A stretch of DNA of 64,000 bases from contig NZ_AJYQ02000137.1 of NCBI RefSeq assembly GCF_000287055.2, positions 122,490 to 186,489 on the forward strand, written 5' to 3'. This stretch comes from Vibrio genomosp. F10 str. ZF-129 (lineage in GTDB: Bacteria; Pseudomonadota; Gammaproteobacteria; Enterobacterales; Vibrionaceae). The position numbers were made by a program, and so were the translations under genes. This document shows, in pieces, positions 17,784-26,183 of this stretch. The notes beneath the pieces were generated by a model. It was not told where the DNA came from, ran no database searches, and saw only the letters and a program-made list of their open reading frames with translations. Within the stretch, counting starts at the first letter, position 1. Every line of letters starts with the position of its first letter.

Positions 17784-18929
17784 ATGAAAATCACTCGGCT
17801 TTCTAACAAGTCAAAGAAGCTTATTGCCTTAACAGTCCAGGTTGGGTTTCTTTCCACTTGGATGTTCTTATCGCAAAATCTCTTTCACTTAGGGTTAATG
17901 ATCATCGTCGCGGCAGTACCTTGGTTGGTTCTATCCACATCAAGGCATGATGTCGACAGTATTGAAGTCGATGAAAAATCAGCGGGTATGTTCACTGTCC
18001 CAGAAGAGCTCAATCAAATATTGAAAGATGGTCTTCCTAAAATCTCAGAACCACTCGATAGCCAGCACAAAATCATTGATGAATCGGTCGAAACGCTGAA
18101 CAACAGCTTTTTCAGTTTGCAAAGGGTGAGTGAAGAACAAAGCAAAGTAACGGGATCCTTAGTTGATGGGTTACTTGCCAACAAAGACAGTGAATATGAC
18201 CTCACTTCTGTTTTACCCAAAATAGAAACCATCATTGCTGAATATGTCGCTACTTTTGTCAATATTTCAGAGAAAAGTATTTCCGCGGTGCACAGTATTC
18301 ACGACATGTCCGATAAATTACAAACGGTATTCAAGCTATTAGATCAGGTGCGAGGCTTGTCTGAACAAACCAATTTGTTGGCACTCAATGCGGCGATTGA
18401 AGCGGCTAGAGCGGGCGAAGCGGGTCGAGGGTTTGCTGTCGTCGCTCAAGAGGTGAGAAATCTATCCAAACAATCAGAAGAACTCAATTCTAAGATAGAG
18501 AAAGAGATCAACATTGCTCAAACCACCGTCAAAGAAGCGAATGACACCGTGGGCGAGATGGCCTCTATTGACATGACGGCTGCGATTGAATCAAAGGAAA
18601 AAGTCGACAACATGTTGAAGGGAGTTCATCAAGTCAATATCGAAATAGAGCAAGAAGTGCATAAAATTAGAGAATTAGGAGGAGAGCTTAACGGGCATGT
18701 AGGAGACGGCATACGCGCATTACAGTTTGCCGACATCGTGCTGCAGCAAGGCGATTATGCAAAAGAATCCATTGAGTATTTGAAAGAAATAATGGCTGCG
18801 TTAGATAACCATCAAGAGACATCGATGCTAAGAGAAGTGTTGTCCGATATCTTGCAGCGTTCGAAACACCGCAGCGGGCCAGCAGCGAATCAGTCTAGTA
18901 TTGATGAAGGCGAAGTTGAATTATTTTGA
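17784..18929 (+). CDS. Small membrane-anchored methyl-accepting protein
   Basis: This 381-residue receptor has two closely spaced hydrophobic segments (about residues 13-31 and 33-50) and essentially no periplasmic domain. The cytoplasmic part is a short MA signalling region whose tip is GLSEQTNLLALNAAIEAARAGE. It has no HAMP domain. It matches the position of VCA1088 in V. cholerae cluster III. The C-terminus EVELF resembles the tail of CheD. Without a sensor domain it may sense membrane state or integrate input through partners. Confidence 0.88.
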   Translation: MKITRLSNKSKKLIALTVQVGFLSTWMFLSQNLFHLGLMIIVAAVPWLVLSTSRHDVDSIEVDEKSAGMFTVPEELNQILKDGLPKISEPLDSQHKIIDESVETLNNSFFSLQRVSEEQSKVTGSLVDGLLANKDSEYDLTSVLPKIETIIAEYVATFVNISEKSISAVHSIHDMSDKLQTVFKLLDQVRGLSEQTNLLALNAAIEAARAGEAGRGFAVVAQEVRNLSKQSEELNSKIEKEINIAQTTVKEANDTVGEMASIDMTAAIESKEKVDNMLKGVHQVNIEIEQEVHKIRELGGELNGHVGDGIRALQFADIVLQQGDYAKESIEYLKEIMAALDNHQETSMLREVLSDILQRSKHRSGPAANQSSIDEGEVELF

Positions 18930-18938
18930 GGACAGTAT

Positions 18939-19238
18939 ATGACAGTTGAAACACAAGTAGACACCGCTTCTAAAAGAGTCACCATCGTCATTGAAGGCGC
19001 ATTTGGTTTTAGTTTGGTGCAAGATTTTAGACGAAGCTACACAGACAGAAAAGAGTACTCTTTCACTGTGGATTTACGCAAAGTTGACTATATCGATAGT
19101 GCCGGGTTGGGGATGCTGCTCAATATGCAAAACTATTTGGGGCAAGCTGATGGTTCAATCACCCTCACCAACACGCTTCCACAAGTAAAAAAAATTCTTC
19201 TCATCTCGAGGTTTGATAAGAAATTTAAAATCGATTAA
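18939..19238 (+). CDS. STAS anti-anti-sigma-like protein
   Basis: This 99-residue single STAS domain has the conserved Ser in VDYIDSAGLGMLL, the residue phosphorylated by the HATPase partner kinase in SpoIIAA/RsbV proteins. It lies directly before a protein that has both a PP2C phosphatase and a HATPase domain. The two probably form a partner switch: the kinase domain phosphorylates this Ser and the PP2C domain removes it. The target of the unphosphorylated form is not shown. Confidence 0.88.
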   Translation: MTVETQVDTASKRVTIVIEGAFGFSLVQDFRRSYTDRKEYSFTVDLRKVDYIDSAGLGMLLNMQNYLGQADGSITLTNTLPQVKKILLISRFDKKFKID

Positions 19239-19287
19239 TCATTTTTAGGTGAAGTTTTTGAAAAGTCAGTTTTAGAGGGAAGACATT

Positions 19288-20985
19288 ATGCGAGTGATGA
19301 TCGTTGATGATAATGCGACTAATCGTGAAATCTGTCGGTGTATGATACAGGATTTAGCCAGTCACATTGATACGTTTGAAAACGGTGAAGATGTTGTGCC
19401 ATCAATGAAAAAGATGGAGGCACTGCCAGACATCATATTACTGGATGTCATGATGCCAGTGAAAGATGGATTCACAACCGCAATCGAGATTCGCGAAGCC
19501 TTCCCTAACATTCATATTGCGATCCTATTTCTCACTGTTCTTGATGATAATACCTCTTATGAACGTTGCCTTAACTTGGGGGATGACTTTATTTCAAAGC
19601 CGTTTGAGCGCACGGTTATTCATGCCAAAATTCAAGCCCATTACCGAATTGTGAAAATTCATAAAGAAGTCGTTCGTCAGCGTGACGAGTTGAGCCATTT
19701 CCACGAGCAAGTCCAGTATGACTATTCAATATCAGAGTCAATTTTTTCCAATTTAGTGGAAGAAATGAGTGCACAAACGAGCCATATTTTCGGCGTGAAC
19801 TATATTTCAACCCCCTCCACCGTTTTCAATGGGGATTTGATTATTGTTGCTAATCGTCCTCATGGTGGGGCTTATGTTATGGTCGCGGATGCTACCGGTC
19901 ATGGGCTTCCTGCCGCTATTTCGGCGATACCGGCTACTCGAGCATTCTTTAGCATGGCTGAGAAAGGATTGTCTCTTGGTGAGATCGTCAACGAAATTAA
20001 TAACTCGTTAAGTAAGTTTCTACCGATAGGCATGATGCTCGCGGCCAGTATTTTTGAAATCAGAGCCAATGGGTTTGAAGTTTCTTGGTGGGGAGGAGGC
20101 TTACCCGACACCTACGTGTTGGATGAAAACAGTAAAATTATTCGTCGCCTCGTGTCGAAGCATATGCCCCTAGGGGTGCTCGATTCTCATGAATTTGAAA
20201 CCGATATTGTGCATTTGATTTTAGAGCCAGGTCAGCAAATAGTTAGCTATACCGATGGCATAACCGAAGCGATGAATGAACATGGGGAGCAATTTGGTCA
20301 AGAGCGTCTAGAAAAAGCATTAGAAAATGGTCAAGCACATATCACCACTGTGCACGAAGCGGTGCGGGCGTTCTCTAATATGAAAGCGGGGGATGATTTG
20401 TCTATCTTGTCGATGACATTCCCGATTATCAATGGTAATGATAACAGTTTGCAGCTTACAGACTTCTATTACAGTAAAATTCCTATGAAAACGGGCCTAC
20501 ACTTTCCCGCTCATGTGTTGAGAACCGCCAGTGTTCTTAGTGAGGTTCGTCAATATCTATCGGGTATTTTAAATGGAGGCCAACACCTAGATTTGGTTTG
20601 CTCAGTGTTATCTGAACTGTTTGCTAACGCGATTGAACATGGATTACTCGGACTTAAGTCTTCTTTAAAAGAAAGTCCGGATGGTTTTTTTGAATTTTAT
20701 CAGTTGAGAGAAGAAAGATTAAAAGACCTGAGCCCTGATGCTTGGGTGAAGTTAGACATAGATTACCAACCAGAAGAGAAAATCATCACTATGTTGCTAG
20801 AGCACAATGGAGAAGGGTTTGATTACCATCATTTAAACTTGTCGGCTCAAAACGGAACGACCCATGGTCGTGGGATCGTATTGGCGACTGAATTATGTGA
20901 TTCGCTTGAGTATTCAAATGAGGGTAAAAGCGTTACTGCGGTTTATCACTTTAACGCTTCGCATCGTTTTCCTAGTTCGGCTTGA
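19288..20985 (+). CDS. Response regulator with PP2C phosphatase and HATPase domains
   Basis: This 565-residue protein has three domains. The N-terminal receiver has the acceptor Asp in ILLDVMMP and Lys in SKPFERT. A SpoIIE-type PP2C phosphatase follows, with MVADATGHGLPAA, GGGLPDTYV and YTDGITEA as metal-binding and core motifs. The C-terminal RsbW-like HATPase shows LSELFANAIEHG. It closes the chemosensory operon. The receiver could take phosphate from the CheA encoded at 9583, linking the chemosensory array to a STAS partner switch. V. cholerae has a similar gene at the end of cluster III. The 20986-21118 gap before convergent hutD shows no clear terminator. Confidence 0.92.
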   Translation: MRVMIVDDNATNREICRCMIQDLASHIDTFENGEDVVPSMKKMEALPDIILLDVMMPVKDGFTTAIEIREAFPNIHIAILFLTVLDDNTSYERCLNLGDDFISKPFERTVIHAKIQAHYRIVKIHKEVVRQRDELSHFHEQVQYDYSISESIFSNLVEEMSAQTSHIFGVNYISTPSTVFNGDLIIVANRPHGGAYVMVADATGHGLPAAISAIPATRAFFSMAEKGLSLGEIVNEINNSLSKFLPIGMMLAASIFEIRANGFEVSWWGGGLPDTYVLDENSKIIRRLVSKHMPLGVLDSHEFETDIVHLILEPGQQIVSYTDGITEAMNEHGEQFGQERLEKALENGQAHITTVHEAVRAFSNMKAGDDLSILSMTFPIINGNDNSLQLTDFYYSKIPMKTGLHFPAHVLRTASVLSEVRQYLSGILNGGQHLDLVCSVLSELFANAIEHGLLGLKSSLKESPDGFFEFYQLREERLKDLSPDAWVKLDIDYQPEEKIITMLLEHNGEGFDYHHLNLSAQNGTTHGRGIVLATELCDSLEYSNEGKSVTAVYHFNASHRFPSSA

Positions 20986-21118
20986 TTGTATTCGATTCAA
21001 ATGTTTGTGGTTGGTGGGTTTGTTGGTTGGCCATTTGGCTAACCGTTCATTTTACTCACGGTCCACCAAACTAACTATTCATTAACCCCGCTTTTAACCA
21101 AATTAACTCTTCACCAAA

Positions 21119-22006
21119 TTAGCTAAGAAGTACCGGATAATCATCATGTGGGTGCTCGATGACCGTTACATTGAAGTTGTATACGTCTTCAATGGTGGTT
21201 TTTGTTAACACGTCCCAAGGTGTGCCATCGGCGACAATGTTGCCCTTGTTTAATATCATCACTCTATCGGCGTACTGTGCTGCAAGGTTTAAGTCGTGCA
21301 TAACGATAACCACCGCTGCTCCTTGTCCAGTTAAGGTTTTAGCGAGTGACAACGTCTGATGCTGATGAGACAAATCTAAGGCGGATGTCGGTTCATCTAA
21401 CAAGAGGATCGTTTGTTGTTCTGATTGCGCTAACTGAGTTAAAACCCGAGCAAAATGAACCCGCTGCTTTTCACCACCAGAGAGGCTAGGGTACATACGA
21501 TCCGCAAGGTGTGCGGTATCGGTCAATCGCATATTTTTTGCGGCAATATCGGAAATCCTTTTGGCACTTTCGGCGAGCGGAATACCGCCCAATTCGACCA
21601 CCTCTTTGGCGCTGAAGTTAAAACTTAGGCTGCTTGATTGAGGTAATACACCCAAGTGTTTTGCCAATACCTGAGGCGACCACTGATCTGATTTACAGTC
21701 AAAGAATTCGATTCCTCCTTGAGAAGGGTACTCGCCTGTGATCATCTTTAACAGTGAGCTTTTCCCGGTGCCGTTAGGGCCAAGAAGAATGGTCAATTCC
21801 CCTGTATTTATGTGAGTACTCACTTTATCCAAAATAACCTTTTTCCCAAGCGTTAGGCTGAGGTTACTGAGTGAGATTGCGTGGCGTGAGCTCCCTTGAT
21901 TGAAGTTCGTGGGCTTGTGTTCTTTAGATTTGCATGGGGTCGATTTGGAGACAGCGTTATTACCAGCCATTGGTAACGTTGGGGTCTGTGCGGTTGTGTG
22001 TGTCAT
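21119..22006 (-). CDS. hutD: Haem ABC transporter ATPase HutD
   Basis: This 295-residue ATPase powers haem import through HutC. It shows Walker A (LLGPNGTGKSSL), the signature LSGGEKQRVHFARVL and Walker B (TILLLDEPTSALD). The open frame extends 33 bp into hutC. The ATG at 22006 overlaps the hutC stop as TGATG and is chosen. The first 50 residues are an extra polar extension before the ATPase core, so a later start is possible. It is the last gene of the minus-strand haem operon. Confidence 0.93.
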   Translation of the reverse strand: MTHTTAQTPTLPMAGNNAVSKSTPCKSKEHKPTNFNQGSSRHAISLSNLSLTLGKKVILDKVSTHINTGELTILLGPNGTGKSSLLKMITGEYPSQGGIEFFDCKSDQWSPQVLAKHLGVLPQSSSLSFNFSAKEVVELGGIPLAESAKRISDIAAKNMRLTDTAHLADRMYPSLSGGEKQRVHFARVLTQLAQSEQQTILLLDEPTSALDLSHQHQTLSLAKTLTGQGAAVVIVMHDLNLAAQYADRVMILNKGNIVADGTPWDVLTKTTIEDVYNFNVTVIEHPHDDYPVLLS

Positions 22007-23058
22007 CAGATACGACCTCTTTGTTTTATCAACAACCAAATGAAGAATGGCGCGCCAATCAGTGCCGTAACAATACCGACAGGCATATCTAATGGGGCTA
22101 CCGCAGTTCGAGCGATCATATCGGCAATCAGAAGCAGCAAAGCCCCGATGAGCATGGCAATAGGTAGCAGTGACTTATGATTTGGGCCAATGAGCATTCG
22201 CCCAAGGTGAGGCACGATCAAACCAATGAAACCGATCATGCCCGCTAAGGCGACCGTCACGCCAACGCCTGCAGCGGTCAGTAAAATTAACTGTCGTTTT
22301 AGCTTTTGAACTTCGATACCCATGTGCTTAGCCTCTGCCTCGCCTAGAAGTAGAGCATTAAGGGGCTCGGCGTTACGATAAAATAAAATGAATAGAGTGA
22401 TTAAAGTGGCAAAGGCCAAGATTAATGCTCCCCAGTTGGCCCCCGCCAAAGACCCCATTGTCCATAATGAAAGATCGCGCAAAGCTTGGTCATCGGCGTA
22501 ATAGTTCATTAAACCAAGGCCTGATCCTGCCAGTGCGCCAATGGCAACGCCTGCCAATAACATCATGGTGACTGAGGTGCCATTTGCACCAGTGCCGAGG
22601 CGATAAACAATCACCGTGGTGAGTGCCCCGCCGATAAACGAGAACACCGGAACCGTACCAAAGAGTAAGAGTTGCGGATGACTTTGAGCAAGCGAACCAA
22701 ACAGGACGATTGCCAGCGCTGCACCTAACGAAGCACCAGCACTCACCCCGATAATTCCAGGATCAGCAAGCGGGTTGCGAAACAAACCTTGCATTACGGT
22801 CCCGCATAGCGCCAAAATCGCGCCAACTGCAATGGCTAATAGAGTGCGGGGAAGACGAATTTGCTGAATCACCAAAGTAATGTGCGTTGGTATTTCCACG
22901 TTACGTAATGACGCTGGAATCAAGGCATGCAGACTATCGAGCAGTGAGATATTCATTGGCCCTATCGCAACAGAGCTGATCACGGCGAAGTAAAGTGCGA
23001 CCAACCCAATAATAAATAGAGTGGTGGTTGGAGCACGAGAAAAGCTGGAAACAGACAT
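22006..23058 (-). CDS. hutC: Haem ABC transporter permease HutC
   Basis: This 350-residue inner-membrane permease of the FecCD/BtuC family has about ten hydrophobic segments. Family motifs include GLFRNPLADPGIIGVSAGAS and GFIGLIVPHLGRMLIGPNHK, the latter being the loop that contacts the ATPase. It moves haem from periplasmic HutB into the cytoplasm. hutB lies 13 bp upstream and hutD overlaps its stop. Confidence 0.95.
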   Translation of the reverse strand: MSVSSFSRAPTTTLFIIGLVALYFAVISSVAIGPMNISLLDSLHALIPASLRNVEIPTHITLVIQQIRLPRTLLAIAVGAILALCGTVMQGLFRNPLADPGIIGVSAGASLGAALAIVLFGSLAQSHPQLLLFGTVPVFSFIGGALTTVIVYRLGTGANGTSVTMMLLAGVAIGALAGSGLGLMNYYADDQALRDLSLWTMGSLAGANWGALILAFATLITLFILFYRNAEPLNALLLGEAEAKHMGIEVQKLKRQLILLTAAGVGVTVALAGMIGFIGLIVPHLGRMLIGPNHKSLLPIAMLIGALLLLIADMIARTAVAPLDMPVGIVTALIGAPFFIWLLIKQRGRI

Positions 23059-23071
23059 GATGAATTACTTA

Positions 23072-23947
23072 TTAATTAAGTGTAATGGATTGATTGAGTG
23101 TAAAGTGCTGATTGAGCTTCTTAGCCAGCTCAATGCTTTGCAGGCCAAATCCACCAATCAAAGCGCTACTTGGAACAGAGATGATTTGTTGGTTTTTTCC
23201 TGCTGGAGTCGCGGCCAATAACGGAAGCTTTTTAATGATGTTGTCTTGCCCGCCAAAGCTCTCGATGGTTCGTTCACTGACTAGGATGTAATCTGGCTGT
23301 AGGGCGATGATCGCTTCATATGAGAGCGGCTTGTAAGACTCGATCATGTCTGAGGCTGGGTTCTTAGCGCCAGACAGTGAAATAATGGTATCAACAGGGG
23401 TGTTGGTACCAGCCGCGGTTGCAGGACGATCTTTACTCAGCATTAAGAAAATCACATTAGGTGGTGTGCTTAAGGAGCCTTGTGATAAAAACTCAATATC
23501 GCTAAGCACCGAACGCTTGAGCTGTTCTGCTTGTTGCTGCTTACCGGTTATTTCTGCAATGGTATCAATACGCTGATTAAGCGCTGATAATGAATTTTCT
23601 GATGACAACGTCAATACCTCTACATTGCTTGCTGTGATGAGCTTTAATGTGGTTTCTGGCCCCATTTCAGGCGAGCCAATGAGGTGAGTAGGGTTGAGCG
23701 CCATAAGGCCTTCCGCTGACAGCTGTCGGTGATAGCCAACCTGAGCAATACCGGTTCCTTGAAGATAACTTTTACTGGTGGAATCTGCGGCAACTAAGTA
23801 ATCCTCAGCGTTGAGTGCGAAAAATAGCTCTGTGATATTGGCCCCTGCGCTGACGATACGTTCTTGTGCGTGAGCAGAAAAAGAAACACTAAGCTGGAAA
23901 ACACTAAGCAGTAATACGGTATTAAATGTGGTGAACAATTGAGTCAT
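23072..23947 (-). CDS. hutB: Periplasmic haem-binding protein HutB
   Basis: This 291-residue substrate-binding protein has a cleavable signal peptide (hydrophobic stretch then SFSAHAQ). The mature protein is a class III binding fold like HmuT/ShuT, with RIVSAGANITELFFAL at the start and YHRQLSAEG around the position of the haem-ligand Tyr. It delivers haem to HutC. It follows exbD after 2 bp and is part of the tonB operon. Confidence 0.94.
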   Translation of the reverse strand: MTQLFTTFNTVLLLSVFQLSVSFSAHAQERIVSAGANITELFFALNAEDYLVAADSTSKSYLQGTGIAQVGYHRQLSAEGLMALNPTHLIGSPEMGPETTLKLITASNVEVLTLSSENSLSALNQRIDTIAEITGKQQQAEQLKRSVLSDIEFLSQGSLSTPPNVIFLMLSKDRPATAAGTNTPVDTIISLSGAKNPASDMIESYKPLSYEAIIALQPDYILVSERTIESFGGQDNIIKKLPLLAATPAGKNQQIISVPSSALIGGFGLQSIELAKKLNQHFTLNQSITLN

Positions 23948-23949
23948 GG

Positions 23950-24375
23950 TTATTTCTCTTCATCCATAATGATGCTGGTGGCGTTCATGTCATTTTTTTG
24001 CATGAAAGCCAGGAGTTGAAGCATTTTTTCGACGGGCACGTTTTTATCAGAGCCAATCACAAGTGAGCGTTTTGGGTACTGATTCGACACATCGATTAAC
24101 GCTTGCGTGAAGGTATCCCAATCTTGAAATGTTTGTTTTTCAATGGCCCAGTTAGGCGCGTCGAGCATAAGATTAATTGCGATGACGTCGGAATCCACAT
24201 CGGTGAGTACGGTTTGCTCGTTAGTCGTGGGGATGTCGACATCCATGGTTTTAATGTCAATATTTGCAGTCAATAACAAGAACACCATGACGATAAAAAT
24301 AATATCAAGCAGCGGAGTTAGGTCGGGCTTTAGATCTTCAGCACCGATGTTTGAATGCATCTTGCTAGTGATCAT
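23950..24375 (-). CDS. exbD: TonB-system proton channel subunit ExbD
   Basis: This 141-residue protein has one N-terminal transmembrane helix, with the essential Asp in LTPLLDIIFIVMVFLLL, and a periplasmic domain. With ExbB it uses proton flow to energise TonB. The ATG overlaps the exbB stop as ATGA. Confidence 0.95.
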   Translation of the reverse strand: MITSKMHSNIGAEDLKPDLTPLLDIIFIVMVFLLLTANIDIKTMDVDIPTTNEQTVLTDVDSDVIAINLMLDAPNWAIEKQTFQDWDTFTQALIDVSNQYPKRSLVIGSDKNVPVEKMLQLLAFMQKNDMNATSIIMDEEK

Positions 24376-25160
24376 GCGGCTTGCTTTCCGTTCTTTTCAG
24401 GTGCTTGTTCGGTACATGATGCGGGTGCTGACCGATCTTCTGATGCCGAATCTGATGATAAGCATGATGAGACAGAAGATTGCTGCGTTGATCCTGCGCC
24501 ACATTCTTTTTGCATGCCCTTCTTATCTACTTCGAAATACACCCCTTCTAAAAGCAGATTACAGTGGTTTAGGCCATGTTCAATTTTGTTGAGTGTGTTG
24601 TCTGCCCATAAGTGAAAAAGCTGCGCTGCGATGATGGCAGGTAACGCAATCAATAAACCCGCAGCTGTTGTCGACATGGCAAGTCCTAATCCTTTGGCAA
24701 GCAAAGAGGGTTCAATAGAGCCTTGAAAATCACCAAGGGTTTTAAACATCTCAATGAGGCCTAAGACGGTGCCAAGTAGCCCAACTAAAGGCGCAATAAC
24801 ACCAATGATAGACAGTACTTTCAGCCCTGAGGTATAGGAGTGGCGTTTTTTCTGTAGCCAGATAGAAACCGCTTCTTCTCGAAGTGATTTAGTAAAATAG
24901 CGGTGCCCAAGTAGCATGCCTGCCCCTTGTTCAAGGGTGTGTTTCTTTGCGGTGAGTGTTTGTGAAGAGGCATCTACTTTTTGTGCATCGTTCATATCAA
25001 GCTGACGCAGTGAGCACAGTAACGATTTACTATGGGTCCGTGTATTCAGTAATAAGAATACGCTTCGTTCCAGTAAGATCATGACGACAATCATAGACAT
25101 AATGGTCAGTGGCCATGTCATCATGCCAAGCTGAGAGTGAATAGAGTTAAGAATATGCAT
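24372..25160 (-). CDS. exbB: TonB-system proton channel subunit ExbB
   Basis: This membrane subunit has an N-terminal helix at about residues 11-35 and two further helices (LSIIGVIAPLVGLLGTVLGLI and MSTTAAGLLIALPAIIAAQLF). The start may be the TTG at 25166, which overlaps the tonB stop as TTGA, or the ATG at 25160 used here. After the last helix the protein ends in an unusual tail of about 50 residues, rich in Ser, with three Cys and charged residues, that I would not expect in the core family. The tail overlaps the exbD start and is within an intact frame. Confidence 0.93.
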   Translation of the reverse strand: MHILNSIHSQLGMMTWPLTIMSMIVVMILLERSVFLLLNTRTHSKSLLCSLRQLDMNDAQKVDASSQTLTAKKHTLEQGAGMLLGHRYFTKSLREEAVSIWLQKKRHSYTSGLKVLSIIGVIAPLVGLLGTVLGLIEMFKTLGDFQGSIEPSLLAKGLGLAMSTTAAGLLIALPAIIAAQLFHLWADNTLNKIEHGLNHCNLLLEGVYFEVDKKGMQKECGAGSTQQSSVSSCLSSDSASEDRSAPASCTEQAPEKNGKQAA

Positions 25161-25162
25161 AA

Positions 25163-26035
25163 TCAATGTAATTTGAAGTTAATAGGAATTTGAACTCGAT
25201 GAGCGATGGCTTGCCCGTCATTTTTGTGGTGACGAAATTGCCACTCTGATATCCCTTTGAGTGCCGCACTGTCGAGTATTTGATGACCGGATGAACTCAC
25301 GATCGTCAATTTTGTTTGATCGCCTTCTGGGTCAAGCCACACTTCAACCAATACCACTCCTTGAATGTTACGGCGCTTGGCACTGCGTGGGTAATCAATG
25401 GCTGACGGCCTGGTTTCAAACGTTGGCTTTTTCACCAACTTAGGCGCTGCGGGTGCGGTGTTATTGGCCGCTGTCACAGGTTCAATGGTTCTTTCTGACT
25501 TTTCATTCACTGCTCGATTTTCGTTAATTACTCGCTTTTTTTCCGTCACTGAAACGGGTTCTGCTTGTTCCTGTTTTTCCTTTTCGGTCACCACTTGTTT
25601 GGTCACCCTATGTGTCGGTGAAGCGATGACAGGCTCAGGTTCGGTCGCTGTTTTTACTTTTTCTACTGTTGCTTTTTTAACTGGAATGGCTTTTTTAACC
25701 GAACTCGGTTTTTCAACAGCAATAGGTTTTTCAATCGCCTGCTTTGGCTCTTTTTGTGCGGGTAGATCCGTCTTCTTCACCACCGTGGTTACTTTGGGTT
25801 TTTCTGGTTTTGGATTAAGTTCAGTTGGCGGTTTTTTTTCAGCAGTAGACATCGTAGCGCCCTTGACCACTTGCGAAGGAGCAGCAACAAATTGAATACT
25901 GACGGCTTGGCCCAACGGGGTCTCCATTGGTGACGTTATGGGTGAAACACTTAAAGGTTTATAGCTGGCTGAAAATGCAACACTATGAATTGTCAGTGAA
26001 AGTCCAGCAAAGATGGCGTACCGTTTGAGGTCCAT
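25163..26035 (-). CDS. tonB: TonB energy transducer (TonB1 type)
   Basis: This 290-residue protein carries proton-motive energy to outer-membrane receptors. It has an N-terminal membrane anchor (IFAGLSLTIHSVAFSAS), then a long spacer of Pro, Lys, Glu and Val repeats spanning the periplasm. The C-terminal TonB domain runs from PRSAKRRNIQGVVLVEVWLD to FKLH. It heads the operon with exbB, exbD and hutBCD, the same order as tonB1 in V. cholerae. Transcription starts in the divergent region at 26036-26183, where a Fur-box-like sequence lies. Confidence 0.95.
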   Translation of the reverse strand: MDLKRYAIFAGLSLTIHSVAFSASYKPLSVSPITSPMETPLGQAVSIQFVAAPSQVVKGATMSTAEKKPPTELNPKPEKPKVTTVVKKTDLPAQKEPKQAIEKPIAVEKPSSVKKAIPVKKATVEKVKTATEPEPVIASPTHRVTKQVVTEKEKQEQAEPVSVTEKKRVINENRAVNEKSERTIEPVTAANNTAPAAPKLVKKPTFETRPSAIDYPRSAKRRNIQGVVLVEVWLDPEGDQTKLTIVSSSGHQILDSAALKGISEWQFRHHKNDGQAIAHRVQIPINFKLH

Positions 26036-26092
26036 TTTTGCTCCTTGAGATGAGTTTGATCGTTGAGAGGCTTTTATTATCCATCAAACGCG

Positions 26093-26117
26093 AATGAGAT
26101 CAATTATTATTTGCATT
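26093..26117. promoter_or_regulatory. Putative Fur box between tonB and hutW
   Basis: The AT-rich imperfect palindrome AATGAGAT-CAATTATTA-TTTGCATT lies midway in the 148 bp divergent promoter region and resembles the Fur consensus built on GATAAT. Iron repression of both arms is known for hut genes of V. cholerae. The match is imperfect. Confidence 0.5.
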
Positions 26118-26183
26118 TCTTTTTGATAAGTATATCATCCAGTAAAATTCGCTCTACCTAAGCAAATCAAAGAACCAAAGATT

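Noticed and set aside
17895..17910. Iteron-like ATGATCATCG in the membrane receptor gene
   Set aside because: It lacks the GAAAGC flank, is isolated, and TGATCA alone is expected by chance at this density.
25398..25895. 165-residue frame opposite tonB
   Set aside because: It is the reverse reading of the Lys/Pro/Val repeats of the TonB spacer and has no ribosome site.
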